Assembly: GCF_014529985.1 (NCBI RefSeq)
Contig: NZ_JACVMU010000001.1
Location: 248,001-312,000, forward strand
DNA length: 64,000 nucleotides
Direction of reading: 5' to 3'
From: Leucobacter sp. cx-42
Lineage (GTDB): Bacteria > Actinomycetota > Actinomycetes > Actinomycetales > Microbacteriaceae
Shown: positions 50,327 through 59,691 of the stretch, piece after piece
Position numbering within the stretch: position 1 is the first letter of the stretch
Layout: each line of letters begins with the position of its first letter
Made by a program: the position numbers and the translations under genes
The notes under the pieces: model-generated
The model's input: the letters and a program-made list of their open reading frames with translations, nothing else
Told to the model about the DNA's origin: nothing
The model's database searches: none

Positions 50327-50998
50327 TCAGCCAGCTATCCGAATCTGCAGAGCCTCCAAGTGGTCGCGACTTTCCTGGGCCGCGGCAACAGTATCTCCCG
50401 CTCCGATCGCGTCGACGAGTGCGGTGTGCGTGGCGTCGTCTTGCTCGATCCTGCCTGCGCGCGGCAGCTCAAGCATCTCCACCATCGCGTCGCGCAGCCG
50501 GGGAGCGAAACTGTCAAAGAGCTCCACGAGCACGGGGTTGTGCGAGGCAACAATCACGGCCCGGTGGAACGCCGTGTCGGCAGCGACCAGGCTCACCACG
50601 TCAGGGAAGTCGCGCTCGCGTTCGGCGAGGGCCGCACGCAGGCCTTCGAGATCCGCGCCCGTGCGTCGCTCTGCGGCGAGCGCGGCAGCTTCGGTTTCGA
50701 TCGCGATCCGCGCCTCAAGTACGGCAGCAATATCGGAACGCCGAAGCACATCAGAAAGATCTTCCGGCGCTTCGAGCGCGGTGACGAAGACACCGGCGCC
50801 TTGGCGGGAGGTAAGAATTCCGCGACCTGCGAGTTGGCGGATCGCCTCGCGCACCGTGGACCGGCCGACGCCAAGCTCAGGGACGAGTGTCATTTCGCTC
50901 GGGAGTTTTGCGCCGATCTCCCATTCACCGCCGCGAATGCGCTCGAGGAGCAGATCGGCTGCTTGATCTGCGAGCGAGACGCGCGTTACCTGTGCCAT
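50327..50998 (-). CDS. FadR-type GntR transcriptional regulator
   Basis: 223 residues from ATG 50998. Winged HTH: AADLLLERIRGGEWEIGAKLPSEMTLVPELGVGRSTVREAIRQLAGRGILTSRQGAGVFV. FCD domain after residue 85 with VSLVAADTAFHRAVIVASHNPVLVELFDSF (metal/ligand His residues). Divergent from leuA; four 8-bp repeats lie between the two genes. It may control leuA or itself in response to an organic or branched-chain keto acid, which is inference. Confidence 0.9.
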   Translation of the reverse strand: MAQVTRVSLADQAADLLLERIRGGEWEIGAKLPSEMTLVPELGVGRSTVREAIRQLAGRGILTSRQGAGVFVTALEAPEDLSDVLRRSDIAAVLEARIAIETEAAALAAERRTGADLEGLRAALAERERDFPDVVSLVAADTAFHRAVIVASHNPVLVELFDSFAPRLRDAMVEMLELPRAGRIEQDDATHTALVDAIGAGDTVAAAQESRDHLEALQIRIAG

Positions 50999-51012
50999 GT
51001 GTCCAGCATATC

Positions 51013-51042
51013 TTGTCAGCTTGTCAACCTGTCTACTTGTCT
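51013..51042. repeat. Four TTGTC repeats at exact 8-bp period
   Basis: TTGTCA at 51013 and 51021, CTGTCT at 51029, TTGTCT at 51037. They lie between the GntR start (50998) and the leader peptide start (51067), just upstream of the likely leu -10 (TACGGT, 51055). Confidence 0.7.
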
Positions 51043-51066
51043 GAGCAGTTGTGGTACGGTGTTCAC

Positions 51067-51187
51067 ATGACCCGCATGAGTTTCCTTCTTCTTCGCCGCC
51101 ACGGCGGGGCGTAGCCAAGACCGGCTCCCCGTCGTGGGGTTGAGCCGTGGGCCGGTCTGGCGATCCGCGCACGAAGGACTCAGAAAA
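51067..51187 (+). ncRNA. leuA leader peptide and attenuator region
   Basis: ATG 51067 to TAG 51114 encodes [15 protein letters not shown], with three consecutive CTT leucine codons. The region 51115-51187 forms long stems, notably AGACCGGC (51118-51125) with GCCGGTCT, and CGGCTC with GAGCCG, which share bases and so are mutually exclusive. This is the layout of leucine attenuation. TACGGT at 51055-51060 would place the transcript start at the leader ATG, a leaderless leader peptide. Confidence 0.8.
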
Positions 51188-52633
51188 ATGCACACCAACA
51201 CGTTCCCCACGATTTCCACCCCCGCTGGCCCGGTGCCGGCCAATGCGCCCGACTGGAACACCCAGCGCCAGTCACAGATGCCATCGCACCGGTACACCGA
51301 TGCGTTTTCCCGCGTCGACGTTCCACTCACCGAGCGCGACTGGCCAAACCAACGCCTCACCGCAGCCCCGCTCTGGGTGCCGGTCGATCTGCGCGATGGC
51401 AACCAGGCGCTGGCCGAGCCGATGGATCCCGCGCGCAAGCGCCGCTTCTTCGAGCTGATGGTCGCGATGGGGTACAAGGAGATCGAGGTCGGCTACCCCT
51501 CGGCGTCACAAACAGACTTCGACTTCGTGCGACTGATCGCCGACACTGACATCGCCCCCGAAGACGTCACGATCGTCGTCTTCACGGCCGCCCGCAGGGA
51601 CCTCATTGAGCGAACAGTGGCGTCGATTCAGGGGATCCGCAATAACGTCGTCATTCACCTCTACACCGCGACCGCGCCGGCCTGGCGCGAGCACGTGCTC
51701 GGGCACAGCCGCGAGAGCTTGCAGGAACTCATCCTGGATGCCGGTCGCGACCTGCTCGAGCTCGCGGGCGGTATGCCGAACGTGCGCTTCCAGTTTTCGC
51801 CAGAGGTATTCAACCTCACCGAGCCCGACTACGTGCTCGACATCTGCAACGCGATGACCGAGCTCTGGGACGCGCGCCCCGAGCGCCCGGTGATTCTGAA
51901 CCTACCTGCGACCGTCGAAATCGCGACCCCGAATGTGTACGCGGATCAGATCGAATACATGCACAAACACCTCGCCCGACGCGACAGCGTGATCTTGTCG
52001 GTGCATCCGCACAACGATCGCGGGACGGGAATCGCTTGCGCCGAGCTCGCTGTAATTGCTGGGGCGCAGCGCGTCGAGGGCTGCATCTTTGGCAACGGCG
52101 AGCGCACGGGCAATGTCGATCTCGCGGTGCTCGCGCTCAACCTGCACGCGCAGGGCGTGGATCCGATGATCGACTTCTCCGATATCGATGAAGTGCGTCG
52201 AACCGTTGAGTATTGCAATCAACTGGAGGTTCATGAGCGCCACCCCTACGTTGGATCGCTCGTGCACACCGCTTTCAGCGGAACCCATCAGGACGCTATC
52301 AAGAAGGGCTTCGCCGAGCACCGGGCGCGCGCACTGGCGACCGATGCCCCCGAGAGCGAGATCGCATGGCGCGTTCCGTACCTGCCCATCGATCCCGCAG
52401 ATATTGGTCGGAGCTACGACGCAGTGATCCGCGTGAATTCGCAGTCAGGAAAGGGAGGCATCGCCTATCTCCTCGAAAGCGAATACGGCGTCTCACTCTC
52501 CCGCGGCGAGCAGGTGCAATTGGCACGCGCGGTGCAGAGGTTCACTGAGGCGACCGGTGCCGAGGTGAGCGCGGCTGACATTTGGCGGATCCACCAAGAG
52601 ACGTTCGCTGGCGCCGGTGCCGTCAGCGCCTAG
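51188..52633 (+). CDS. leuA: 2-isopropylmalate synthase lacking the regulatory domain
   Basis: 481 residues. Catalytic barrel: [16 protein letters not shown] (metal Asp, catalytic Arg), [23 protein letters not shown]-like region replaced by [26 protein letters not shown] (metal His pair). Linker subdomains follow to [15 protein letters not shown], and the protein then stops. Actinobacterial LeuA (M. tuberculosis, about 644 residues) continues with a leucine-binding regulatory domain of some 130-150 residues, absent here. So feedback inhibition by leucine is probably lost and control falls to the upstream attenuator. Confidence 0.94.
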   Translation: MHTNTFPTISTPAGPVPANAPDWNTQRQSQMPSHRYTDAFSRVDVPLTERDWPNQRLTAAPLWVPVDLRDGNQALAEPMDPARKRRFFELMVAMGYKEIEVGYPSASQTDFDFVRLIADTDIAPEDVTIVVFTAARRDLIERTVASIQGIRNNVVIHLYTATAPAWREHVLGHSRESLQELILDAGRDLLELAGGMPNVRFQFSPEVFNLTEPDYVLDICNAMTELWDARPERPVILNLPATVEIATPNVYADQIEYMHKHLARRDSVILSVHPHNDRGTGIACAELAVIAGAQRVEGCIFGNGERTGNVDLAVLALNLHAQGVDPMIDFSDIDEVRRTVEYCNQLEVHERHPYVGSLVHTAFSGTHQDAIKKGFAEHRARALATDAPESEIAWRVPYLPIDPADIGRSYDAVIRVNSQSGKGGIAYLLESEYGVSLSRGEQVQLARAVQRFTEATGAEVSAADIWRIHQETFAGAGAVSA

Positions 52634-52644
52634 ATTCACTCGCG

Positions 52645-52696
52645 GCTCGCCCCTCAGTCCATTACATACCCAGCACCCATAGACTGAGGGGCGAGC
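52645..52696 (+). terminator. Terminator after leuA
   Basis: GCTCGCCCCTCAGTC (52645-52659) and GACTGAGGGGCGAGC (52682-52696): 15-bp perfect stem with a 22-nt loop. No U-tract. Confidence 0.65.
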
Positions 52697-52733
52697 GTAC
52701 TCGCGCGATCGATCCACCGGGTAAAGGGGCACC

Positions 52734-53099
52734 TTGAACTACCAGCCGATCATGCCGTACATCAATCTCGCCCAGCACCTCATTGGTCAGCAGCGCAACC
52801 CCGAGGCAAGGCGGCTGACTTCCACGATCATCGTCGGATATCAGGAGCAGCACGAGGTCACGTACGACCTGAACTACTGGGAGTCAATCGAACGCGTCTA
52901 CGTTGACCGCACGCTCGTCGTCACTAAGCCAATGCGCACCCACTACGTGCAGGTACACGTACTCGAACTCATGGTCGGTGTACATGAGAAGCACCACGTC
53001 CGCTACGAGTACGACCGCGAAGTGTGGAACTACAAGAACTGCCCTATTTACCTGCGGGTCTATGTGGACGGATACCTCATCGAGACCAAAGAAGTGTAG
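52734..53099 (+). CDS. Small beta-rich protein of unknown function, TTG start
   Basis: 121 residues from TTG 52734 with AAAGGGG 5 nt upstream. Rich in Tyr, Val, His and Trp, in alternating pattern (TYDLNYWESIERVYVDRTLVV, HYVQVHVLELMVGV, HVRYEYDREVWNYKNC, YLRVYVDGYLIETKEV), so probably an antiparallel beta protein. No signal peptide. No family recognised. It stands alone between leuA and the metalloprotease. Confidence 0.65.
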   Translation: MNYQPIMPYINLAQHLIGQQRNPEARRLTSTIIVGYQEQHEVTYDLNYWESIERVYVDRTLVVTKPMRTHYVQVHVLELMVGVHEKHHVRYEYDREVWNYKNCPIYLRVYVDGYLIETKEV

Positions 53100-53207
53100 A
53101 CCACCCTATGCGACCTCCCACGGCAGTATCTTCACAAAGGCAAAGCAAATTGATACCGTTTTCTCAGGCGTGTCCTACTCGAAGAAACCGTGAAGGCCGA
53201 GGAATCA

Positions 53208-55484
53208 ATGAAATCTAGTCACCGCGCGTCTCTCCGAGGCGCTGCTGCCCTATTGGGCATCTGCGCACTCACGGTAAGCGGAGCGGTGCTTCCCGCTTCA
53301 GCCGCAGAAGAACAAGACGCTCCTGCGCCCGTCGAGCAAAGCACGGAATCCGGAAACAGCCCAGCCGGTAACGGGAGTGACACCGCGGGTGCGCCCGCGA
53401 CTGAGAGTACACCCGATGTTCCGCTCACAGATGAGGCACGACACACCGAAACCCCGCAGGACGGCATCAACGAAGAGTCGACCAGTCCGAAGCAGCAGCC
53501 ATCAACGCCTGCCCGGACGCCGCGAGCAAACTCCACCCAGGCGATCGAGCCTGACAAGTTCGTACTCGCCGCCAACAACTCCGGCAAGAGCGCCGACGAA
53601 CTCCGCCAGCTTGAGGCTGCAGGGACCATTTATGTCTCTGCGAACGGCTCGATCCGCTTCACCGATCAGCGCGCACACCATTTCGGCCAAGAAATTTCCG
53701 GCCTGCGTTCGGCCGAGCCAGACTCAGAAATGGCAGACGAATCTACCTCAGGGACGAATCCGCTCTCGGTCAACCCCGGTGGAGCAGAGATTCCGGGCAA
53801 CCCAGAAGATGGCTCCCGACCCGACGCCCCAGTCACGATCTACCTTGATTTCGACGGTGAAACACTCGTTGACACCGCCTGGAACTACGACGAGGAGGTC
53901 GAGTCGCTCGATTTTGCACCCGCGAGCGCGGCCACGGGAAACCCTGACTTCGTCCACGAGGTGTGGGCACTTGTCGCAGAGGACTACGCCCCATTCGATG
54001 TCAATGTCACGACTACGAGGCCGAGCGATGCAAATCTCTATAAGACCTCGCTCGACGACAACAGCTTCGGATCACACGCGATCATCACCGATTCATACAC
54101 AGACGTTCTTCCTTCGGCCGACGGTGCCGTCGGCCTTGCCCAGCTGTACGGGGCAGGTTCACGCTTCGAAACCGGTGCCTTCACATTCACCTCGCCCATG
54201 TCTTCGAATGACCCAGCACAAGTTGACCCAAAGAATGTTGCTGAGACTATCAGTCACGAGGTCGGTCACAACTTCGGGCTTGAACACGACGGCTATGCCG
54301 ACGAAGAATACTACACGCCAACATCGGGTGTCTGGGGTCCCATCATGGGCGCCCCTGACTTTGTACCGCTCGGACATTGGTCAATGGGTGAGTACGCGAA
54401 CTCCACGAACGACGAGAACGATTTGCTCGTCATTACCGACCGCGACGAGGACGCAGAGTACTTCACGCTGGCTCGTCTACCTAACGGCACCCGCTACACC
54501 GGAACGATGTGCCCGGCAGGTGACGCTGACCCCGATGACCCGAAACGCGGCGACGTGTTCTATGTCGCCGACACCATTGAGGGGTGCAACGTACCGGGAG
54601 AACCACTCACCCTGGAGTGGGACTTCCGTGGCCGCGCTGATGCCACCCCGGACACCGTGGGCAACACCCTCGAAGACGCTGCCACATTTGACCTGTCCGC
54701 CGGCGAAGCATCAACAGCAAACGTCATCACCAGCGCAGAAGACGTCGACGTCTACACGTTTGAGACGTCGGGCGGATATGTGTCGGCCAGCGTCGCCGCA
54801 GCGGCAATCGCCCCGAACCTATTCAGCTCGCTTCGCGTGATCGATGCGGGAGGCAACATTGTGGCTGACTCCGCGAACGAACTCGCGTGGGACGGCGATG
54901 TACTCACCGGCATGAATGCGACAGTCAACACCTTCCTACACTCGGGTACCTATTTCCTTGAGGTGAGTGGTGCGGGCTGGGACGACCCAAGCACCGTTAC
55001 CTCAGACGAGGCAAACGCATTCACCGACTACGGCAGCATCGGAAACTACAACCTCACCGCCGACCTCCGCGAGTTCGCCGTACACGACATCTCGATCACG
55101 AGCCCTTCGAACGGTTCCAAGATCCCCCAGGGCGACCTCGTCGTCACCGGTCTCGCAATCGCGAATGCCGACGTCGAGGTGATCGCTGGCGACAAGACCG
55201 TTGCTCGGGTAGAGGCTGACGCTGCAGGTGCGTGGTCGGCAACGATCCGCGCCGATGATCTGGGTGAACTCACGATCGAAGCACGACAGGCAGTGGATGG
55301 CCAGCCGATTGACGGCACCGCAACCGTGACCGTGACCGTCGAAGGCACCGGCGGCCCCACGAAGCAACGGCTCGCAAACACTGGCGCGGAAACCGGGCCA
55401 GCACCCTACGGCGCATTGGCCGCAGTGCTGATCGCACTCGGTTCAGCCATCACGATCGCAGCAAGCCGACGTCGCACGGCATAG
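53208..55484 (+). CDS. Secreted zinc metalloprotease with sortase signal LANTG
   Basis: 758 residues from ATG 53208 (GAGGAA ahead; GTG 53190 in frame). Signal peptide ending near ASA (residue 32-33), a Thr/Glu/Pro-rich propeptide-like region to about 200, then a reprolysin-like domain with VTIYLDFDGETLVD and HEVGHNFGLEH (H350, E351, H354, H360). Beta domains follow (DVDVYTFETSGGYVSASVAA; an Ig-like unit from about 630). LANTG (722-726), a hydrophobic helix and RRR close the protein. LAXTG is the class E sortase motif of high-GC Gram-positives, so it is probably wall-anchored. Confidence 0.9.
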   Translation: MKSSHRASLRGAAALLGICALTVSGAVLPASAAEEQDAPAPVEQSTESGNSPAGNGSDTAGAPATESTPDVPLTDEARHTETPQDGINEESTSPKQQPSTPARTPRANSTQAIEPDKFVLAANNSGKSADELRQLEAAGTIYVSANGSIRFTDQRAHHFGQEISGLRSAEPDSEMADESTSGTNPLSVNPGGAEIPGNPEDGSRPDAPVTIYLDFDGETLVDTAWNYDEEVESLDFAPASAATGNPDFVHEVWALVAEDYAPFDVNVTTTRPSDANLYKTSLDDNSFGSHAIITDSYTDVLPSADGAVGLAQLYGAGSRFETGAFTFTSPMSSNDPAQVDPKNVAETISHEVGHNFGLEHDGYADEEYYTPTSGVWGPIMGAPDFVPLGHWSMGEYANSTNDENDLLVITDRDEDAEYFTLARLPNGTRYTGTMCPAGDADPDDPKRGDVFYVADTIEGCNVPGEPLTLEWDFRGRADATPDTVGNTLEDAATFDLSAGEASTANVITSAEDVDVYTFETSGGYVSASVAAAAIAPNLFSSLRVIDAGGNIVADSANELAWDGDVLTGMNATVNTFLHSGTYFLEVSGAGWDDPSTVTSDEANAFTDYGSIGNYNLTADLREFAVHDISITSPSNGSKIPQGDLVVTGLAIANADVEVIAGDKTVARVEADAAGAWSATIRADDLGELTIEARQAVDGQPIDGTATVTVTVEGTGGPTKQRLANTGAETGPAPYGALAAVLIALGSAITIAASRRRTA

Positions 55485-55493
55485 GCGCGCGTA

Positions 55494-55544
55494 CACACGC
55501 AGGAGGGCTGGTTCCGTGCTCTGGAACCAGCCCTCCTGCGTGTG
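55494..55544. terminator. Bidirectional terminator, 22-bp stem
   Basis: A 22-bp perfect stem (55494-55515 with 55523-55544), loop of 7, between the metalloprotease and the convergent amidohydrolase. Confidence 0.85.
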
Positions 55545-55553
55545 GTCTCAGCG

Positions 55554-57185
55554 CTACGCCGAGTACACCACCTTGCCGCCGATGACGGTGGTCTCAACCG
55601 TGAGGTCGCGGATCGTCGTCTGATCGATTGCGAAGATGTCATCGCTCAGAGCGATGAAGTCAGCAAGCTGACCGTCTACGATTCGGCCGCGCTCGTGTTC
55701 AGCATCAACCGCGTACGCCGAGCCGTAGGTGTAGGCCACGACAGCTTCTTCCACGGTGACGCACTCGTGCTGCCCAAACGGCTTGCCACCACTTGTCACG
55801 CGGTTCACGAGATCGTGGATCGAGACGAACGGATTCGCGTCAGACACCGGCGAGTCAGTCGAGCCGGGCACCACCATGCCAGCGTCGAGGAACGACCGCA
55901 TGCGGTAGGTACCGGCCGAACGATCCTCGCCGATGGCGTCGAGAATGCCATCGCCGAAGTCAGAGATGAACACGCCCTGCGGCACGGGGATGAGTCCAAG
56001 CTCCGCACCGCGAGCCACCTGCTCGTCGGTCGCGATCGCGAAGTGCTCAATGCGGTGACGCACGTCACGCGGTACCGCCGCCTGCGCTTCTGCCACGGCG
56101 TCAAGTACGTTGTCGATCGCCCGGTCGCCGATCGCGTGGGTTGCGACCGTCCAACCTGCACGGTGGTACGCGAGGATCGCCTCGTGCAGCTCTTCAGGCG
56201 TAACCTGCAGCACGCCGTAGTTGTCAGGTTCGCCGCAGTAGCACTCGTGCACCGCCGCCGAACGGCCGATGAGTGAGCCATCAGACACGATCTTGACCGG
56301 TCCAATGCGCAAGCGGTCATCGCCGAGTCCGGTGCGGATCCCCCAGTCAAACGACTTCATGCCGTCAGGGGCCTCAGCGATTGAGTGCAACGCGGTGTGG
56401 AACGGCATGACCGTCATGCGCGGCAGGATTGTGTCGTTCGCGACCGCACGGAGATAGTGGTCCATCTCAATCGTGCCAGCACCAATCGCGCCATCGATTG
56501 CAACGCCGGGCTCGGTGATACTCGTCAAGCCGTAGCGCACGGCCTGCTCGCTCGCGAGACGGAGCGCTTCAGCAACCACCTCGGGATCACGAGAAGCCGC
56601 AGCACCGGCCGAACGTACGGGGTCCATCGCAGTTTCCTGCAGCAGTCCCTCGGGAAGGCCATACGCATCGCGGAAAACTCGACCACCGGGAATCTCAGGG
56701 TAGTTCTCGCGACCGGGGTATCCCGCGCGCTCGAACGCCGCAGTGTTTGCGACGATCATGTGGCCCGATACGTGCTCGAGCAATACGGGACGGCCACCGG
56801 CAACACGGTCGAGGCCCTCAGCAGTGGGATGCTCCCCACCCAGGAAGTTCTGGTCATACCCACTTGCAAAGACCCAACCGTCAGCGGGGGTCTCGGCCGC
56901 ACGCTCCGCGATCCGCTCGTACAGTTCTGCGAGTGAAGAAATCTCGGTAGGTCGCACGTTGACGTTCAGCAGTCGACGACCGGTCAGGCCGAGGTGGTGG
57001 TGTGCGTCGTGCAAGCCAGGGATGACACGTTTGCCACCCAGGTCGATCCGCACGTCGGATTCAAGCTCCGACACGTCTCCGACGCACACGAGTCGGCCGT
57101 GCAAGACACCGAGTTCGGTGGCCTCTGGGCGATCCGCGTCACCGGTCCAAATTCGTCCGTTTTCATAAATCGCATCTACGCGCAT
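55554..57185 (-). CDS. YtcJ-like amidohydrolase (metal-dependent)
   Basis: 543 residues. VIPGLHDAHHHLGLTGRR (metal His motif near 75), GWVFASGYDQNFLGGEHPTAEGLDRV, GLTSITEPGVAI, VATHAIGDRAIDNVLDAV (metal His), RIEHFAI and GSTDSPVSDANPF (metal Asp). The carbamylated Lys is replaced in this subfamily by other residues. YtcJ-type enzymes hydrolyse N-acyl or N-substituted amides; the substrate is unknown. The MHS transporter directly upstream (30 bp) probably brings it in. Confidence 0.9.
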   Translation of the reverse strand: MRVDAIYENGRIWTGDADRPEATELGVLHGRLVCVGDVSELESDVRIDLGGKRVIPGLHDAHHHLGLTGRRLLNVNVRPTEISSLAELYERIAERAAETPADGWVFASGYDQNFLGGEHPTAEGLDRVAGGRPVLLEHVSGHMIVANTAAFERAGYPGRENYPEIPGGRVFRDAYGLPEGLLQETAMDPVRSAGAAASRDPEVVAEALRLASEQAVRYGLTSITEPGVAIDGAIGAGTIEMDHYLRAVANDTILPRMTVMPFHTALHSIAEAPDGMKSFDWGIRTGLGDDRLRIGPVKIVSDGSLIGRSAAVHECYCGEPDNYGVLQVTPEELHEAILAYHRAGWTVATHAIGDRAIDNVLDAVAEAQAAVPRDVRHRIEHFAIATDEQVARGAELGLIPVPQGVFISDFGDGILDAIGEDRSAGTYRMRSFLDAGMVVPGSTDSPVSDANPFVSIHDLVNRVTSGGKPFGQHECVTVEEAVVAYTYGSAYAVDAEHERGRIVDGQLADFIALSDDIFAIDQTTIRDLTVETTVIGGKVVYSA

Positions 57186-57214
57186 GTTGATGTCCTTTCA
57201 GTGTGGCGGAGGGG

Positions 57215-58564
57215 TTACCGGGCAGCAGGCTGCGCTGGGTCGGTTGCATTGGCGTCGTCTGCATCAGCCGCGGCGCCGACGCGGGCCTGGTATCGGGCAA
57301 GCGAACGGGTCGCGCCCCAAATGCCGATGATCGTGAGCACCGAAATGCCAATGTAGAACGCTGCGACTCCCCACGGACCGGAGGCGGTGAGAATGGCCTG
57401 GGCGATGACGGGAGTTGCGCCACCGATGAGCACTGCACAGAGGCCGTTCGCCAGCGCGACGCCGGTGTATCGAACGTTCGGTGGGAACATCGACGAGAGG
57501 AAGCCGGCGAGCATTGCGTAGTATGCCGCGCCACCCATCATGAGGATGAACATCGTGATGACGAGGAACACCATGTTTCCGCTGAGGATCGCGAAGAAGT
57601 AGGGAATCGTGATGGCAATCGAAAGTAGAACGCCGTAGTACATCACGCGGTCGCGACCAATCTTGGTCGCGATGAGCGACGAGATCGGCTGCCAGATGAA
57701 CTGGCCAACGGCCATGATGAATACGAGCAGGAGAATCGTCTGGCGATCGCCCTGGAGCTCGTTCGTCCACCACGAAACCAGGAAAGTGTTCTGGAAGAAT
57801 GCCGCAGAAATGCCGAGCGCACTGGCGAAGATACCGAAGATAACGATGCCCGGCATCTCGCGGAACACCTCGAACAGCGGCACCTTCACGACCTGCTTCT
57901 GCTGCTGAGTCTTAGTGAAGTCTTCCGATTCTTCCACGCGTGAGCGGATCACGAGGGCTACCACGAGGAGCACAGCCGACAGCAGGAACGGCACGCGCCA
58001 GCCCCAGCTCATGAACGCCTCGTCAGGCAGGTTTCCAACGAGCAGGAAGACGAGCGTCGCGAGGATCGAGCCAGCGGGCGAACCCTGCTGTACCCACATG
58101 CCTGCGCCAGTTCGCTTGCCACCTTCAGCGCTCTCGGTTGCCATCACCGTTGCGCCAGCCCATTCGCCGCCGACGGCGAGACCCTGCATTGCGCGCAGGA
58201 GAATGAGCAGGATCGGTGCCAGGATGCCGACCTGGGCGTAGGTAGGCAGCAGGCCAATCGCGGTCGTGCCAATACCCATCAGGAACAGGGTGGTCACCAG
58301 GACCTTCTTGCGCCCGATCTTGTCGCCAAGGTGACCGAAGAGAATTCCGCCAATGGGACGGGCGAGGAAGCCGACCCAGAAGGTGGCAAAGCTCGCCAGC
58401 ACGCCGATGGCCGGGTCAGCTACCGGGAAGAACACCGGCCCAAACACCAGTGCCGCTGCGGTTCCAAAGATGAAGAAGTCGTACCACTCAATTGCGGTGC
58501 CAACGAACGCCCCTACGACGGCTCTGCGTCGCCTCTGATCGGCGGTGATCTCGGTTTTCCCCAT
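57215..58564 (-). CDS. MHS-family MFS transporter (metabolite:H+ symporter)
   Basis: 449 residues from ATG 58564, with GGAGGG 4-5 nt upstream. GAFVGTAIEWYDFFIFGTAAALVFGPVFFP, the double signature HLGDKIGRKKVLV, LLRAMQGLAVGGEWAGATVMATESA and SWGWRVPFLLSAVLLVVAL are typical of the ProP/ShiA/KgtP group, 12 helices. Imports organic acids or osmolytes. Co-directional with the amidohydrolase and divergent from the LysR gene. Confidence 0.92.
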   Translation of the reverse strand: MGKTEITADQRRRRAVVGAFVGTAIEWYDFFIFGTAAALVFGPVFFPVADPAIGVLASFATFWVGFLARPIGGILFGHLGDKIGRKKVLVTTLFLMGIGTTAIGLLPTYAQVGILAPILLILLRAMQGLAVGGEWAGATVMATESAEGGKRTGAGMWVQQGSPAGSILATLVFLLVGNLPDEAFMSWGWRVPFLLSAVLLVVALVIRSRVEESEDFTKTQQQKQVVKVPLFEVFREMPGIVIFGIFASALGISAAFFQNTFLVSWWTNELQGDRQTILLLVFIMAVGQFIWQPISSLIATKIGRDRVMYYGVLLSIAITIPYFFAILSGNMVFLVITMFILMMGGAAYYAMLAGFLSSMFPPNVRYTGVALANGLCAVLIGGATPVIAQAILTASGPWGVAAFYIGISVLTIIGIWGATRSLARYQARVGAAADADDANATDPAQPAAR

Positions 58565-58686
58565 GTTTCCCTCCATTGGGTGTCTTGCGCTGGCGACGTC
58601 GCCAGTGTTCCAGACTAGAATTCCTGCTACACCCCATACTGTCTACGACCATTAACGCATGGTCTCTATACCGAATTGCGATAGTT

Positions 58687-59592
58687 ATGCTGCACTTGCG
58701 ACGTCTGACCTATTTCCTGGCGGTCATCGATCATGGCACCCTCATGGCAGCTGCAGATGCGCTGCATGTGGCGCAGCCAGCATTGAGTCGTCAGATTCGC
58801 ACGCTTGAAGACGAGCTCGGACTCGTGCTCTTCAACCGCGAGCGTGGGCGGCTCCGGCCAACCCCGTCGGCACATCGCCTGGAGACAATCGCCCGCACCC
58901 TCCTCGACCAGGCAAGTCTTGCGGAACGCGCCACCAAAAGCCTTCGCGCAGGCCACCTGGAACAGCTCGTGTGCTCCAGCGCTCGCGCCACCGCAGACAG
59001 CTTGCTCGCACCGTTCATCGAGTCCCTCGAGCCAGATGACCCCATCTTCCTCTGTAGGGAGGTCGACCATGCGGAAGTCGAGAGCGCACTCTTCAAGGGC
59101 GCGGATCTGGCTGTTTCGCCCGCACCGCCCTCCGACCAGGTCGCATCGCTCCCCCTTGGCTCGTTCCCGGTGATCGCCGCTGCGCACCCAGATCACCCGA
59201 TCGCCAAGGGAAACCCCGGCTCGATCCGCATCGCTGATCTCACCAAGGAACTCCTCATCTTGCCGCCGAGCACGAGCATGAGCAGACAAGAACTTGACCG
59301 GGCCTATCGCCGGGACGGTATCTCACTCGGCACCCACACCGTTGAAGCCTCAGACATGACCGCCCTGGCACTCGCCACCTCGGGGCGGGGCCTAGTGATC
59401 ACCACCTCAGTGCTTGACGCTCCGCTCTGGGTTGCGCCGGTCACCACGGCCGATGGCGCCGAACTGCGCATCACCCTGTATGCGTGCTGGCAGCGCGAGC
59501 ACTATGCGGCCGATCAGCTCGCGGGTCTCGCCACCCGGCTCGCGCACTTCATGCGAAACTACGTCCTCCCTTGGCATAACAAAAGCGCATAA
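58687..59592 (+). CDS. LysR-family transcriptional regulator
   Basis: 301 residues from ATG 58687. HTH at residues 1-60: HLRRLTYFLAVIDHGTLMAAADALHVAQPALSRQIRTLEDELGLVLFNRERGRLRPT. A two-lobed effector domain follows (LVCSSARATADSLLAPF, DLAVSPAPPSDQVASLPLG, TALALATSGRGLVITT). Placed between the divergent transporter/amidohydrolase pair and the co-directional ThDP enzyme, it likely regulates both. Confidence 0.92.
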   Translation: MLHLRRLTYFLAVIDHGTLMAAADALHVAQPALSRQIRTLEDELGLVLFNRERGRLRPTPSAHRLETIARTLLDQASLAERATKSLRAGHLEQLVCSSARATADSLLAPFIESLEPDDPIFLCREVDHAEVESALFKGADLAVSPAPPSDQVASLPLGSFPVIAAAHPDHPIAKGNPGSIRIADLTKELLILPPSTSMSRQELDRAYRRDGISLGTHTVEASDMTALALATSGRGLVITTSVLDAPLWVAPVTTADGAELRITLYACWQREHYAADQLAGLATRLAHFMRNYVLPWHNKSA

Positions 59593-59691
59593 TCTGGCAA
59601 CCTTTTTGGTCGTTGTTGTCATAGCTTTGTCCACCTAGGCTCCTGATCGTTGGCACGAATCTGTGACCACTGATCGACTGGAAGGACAAGG

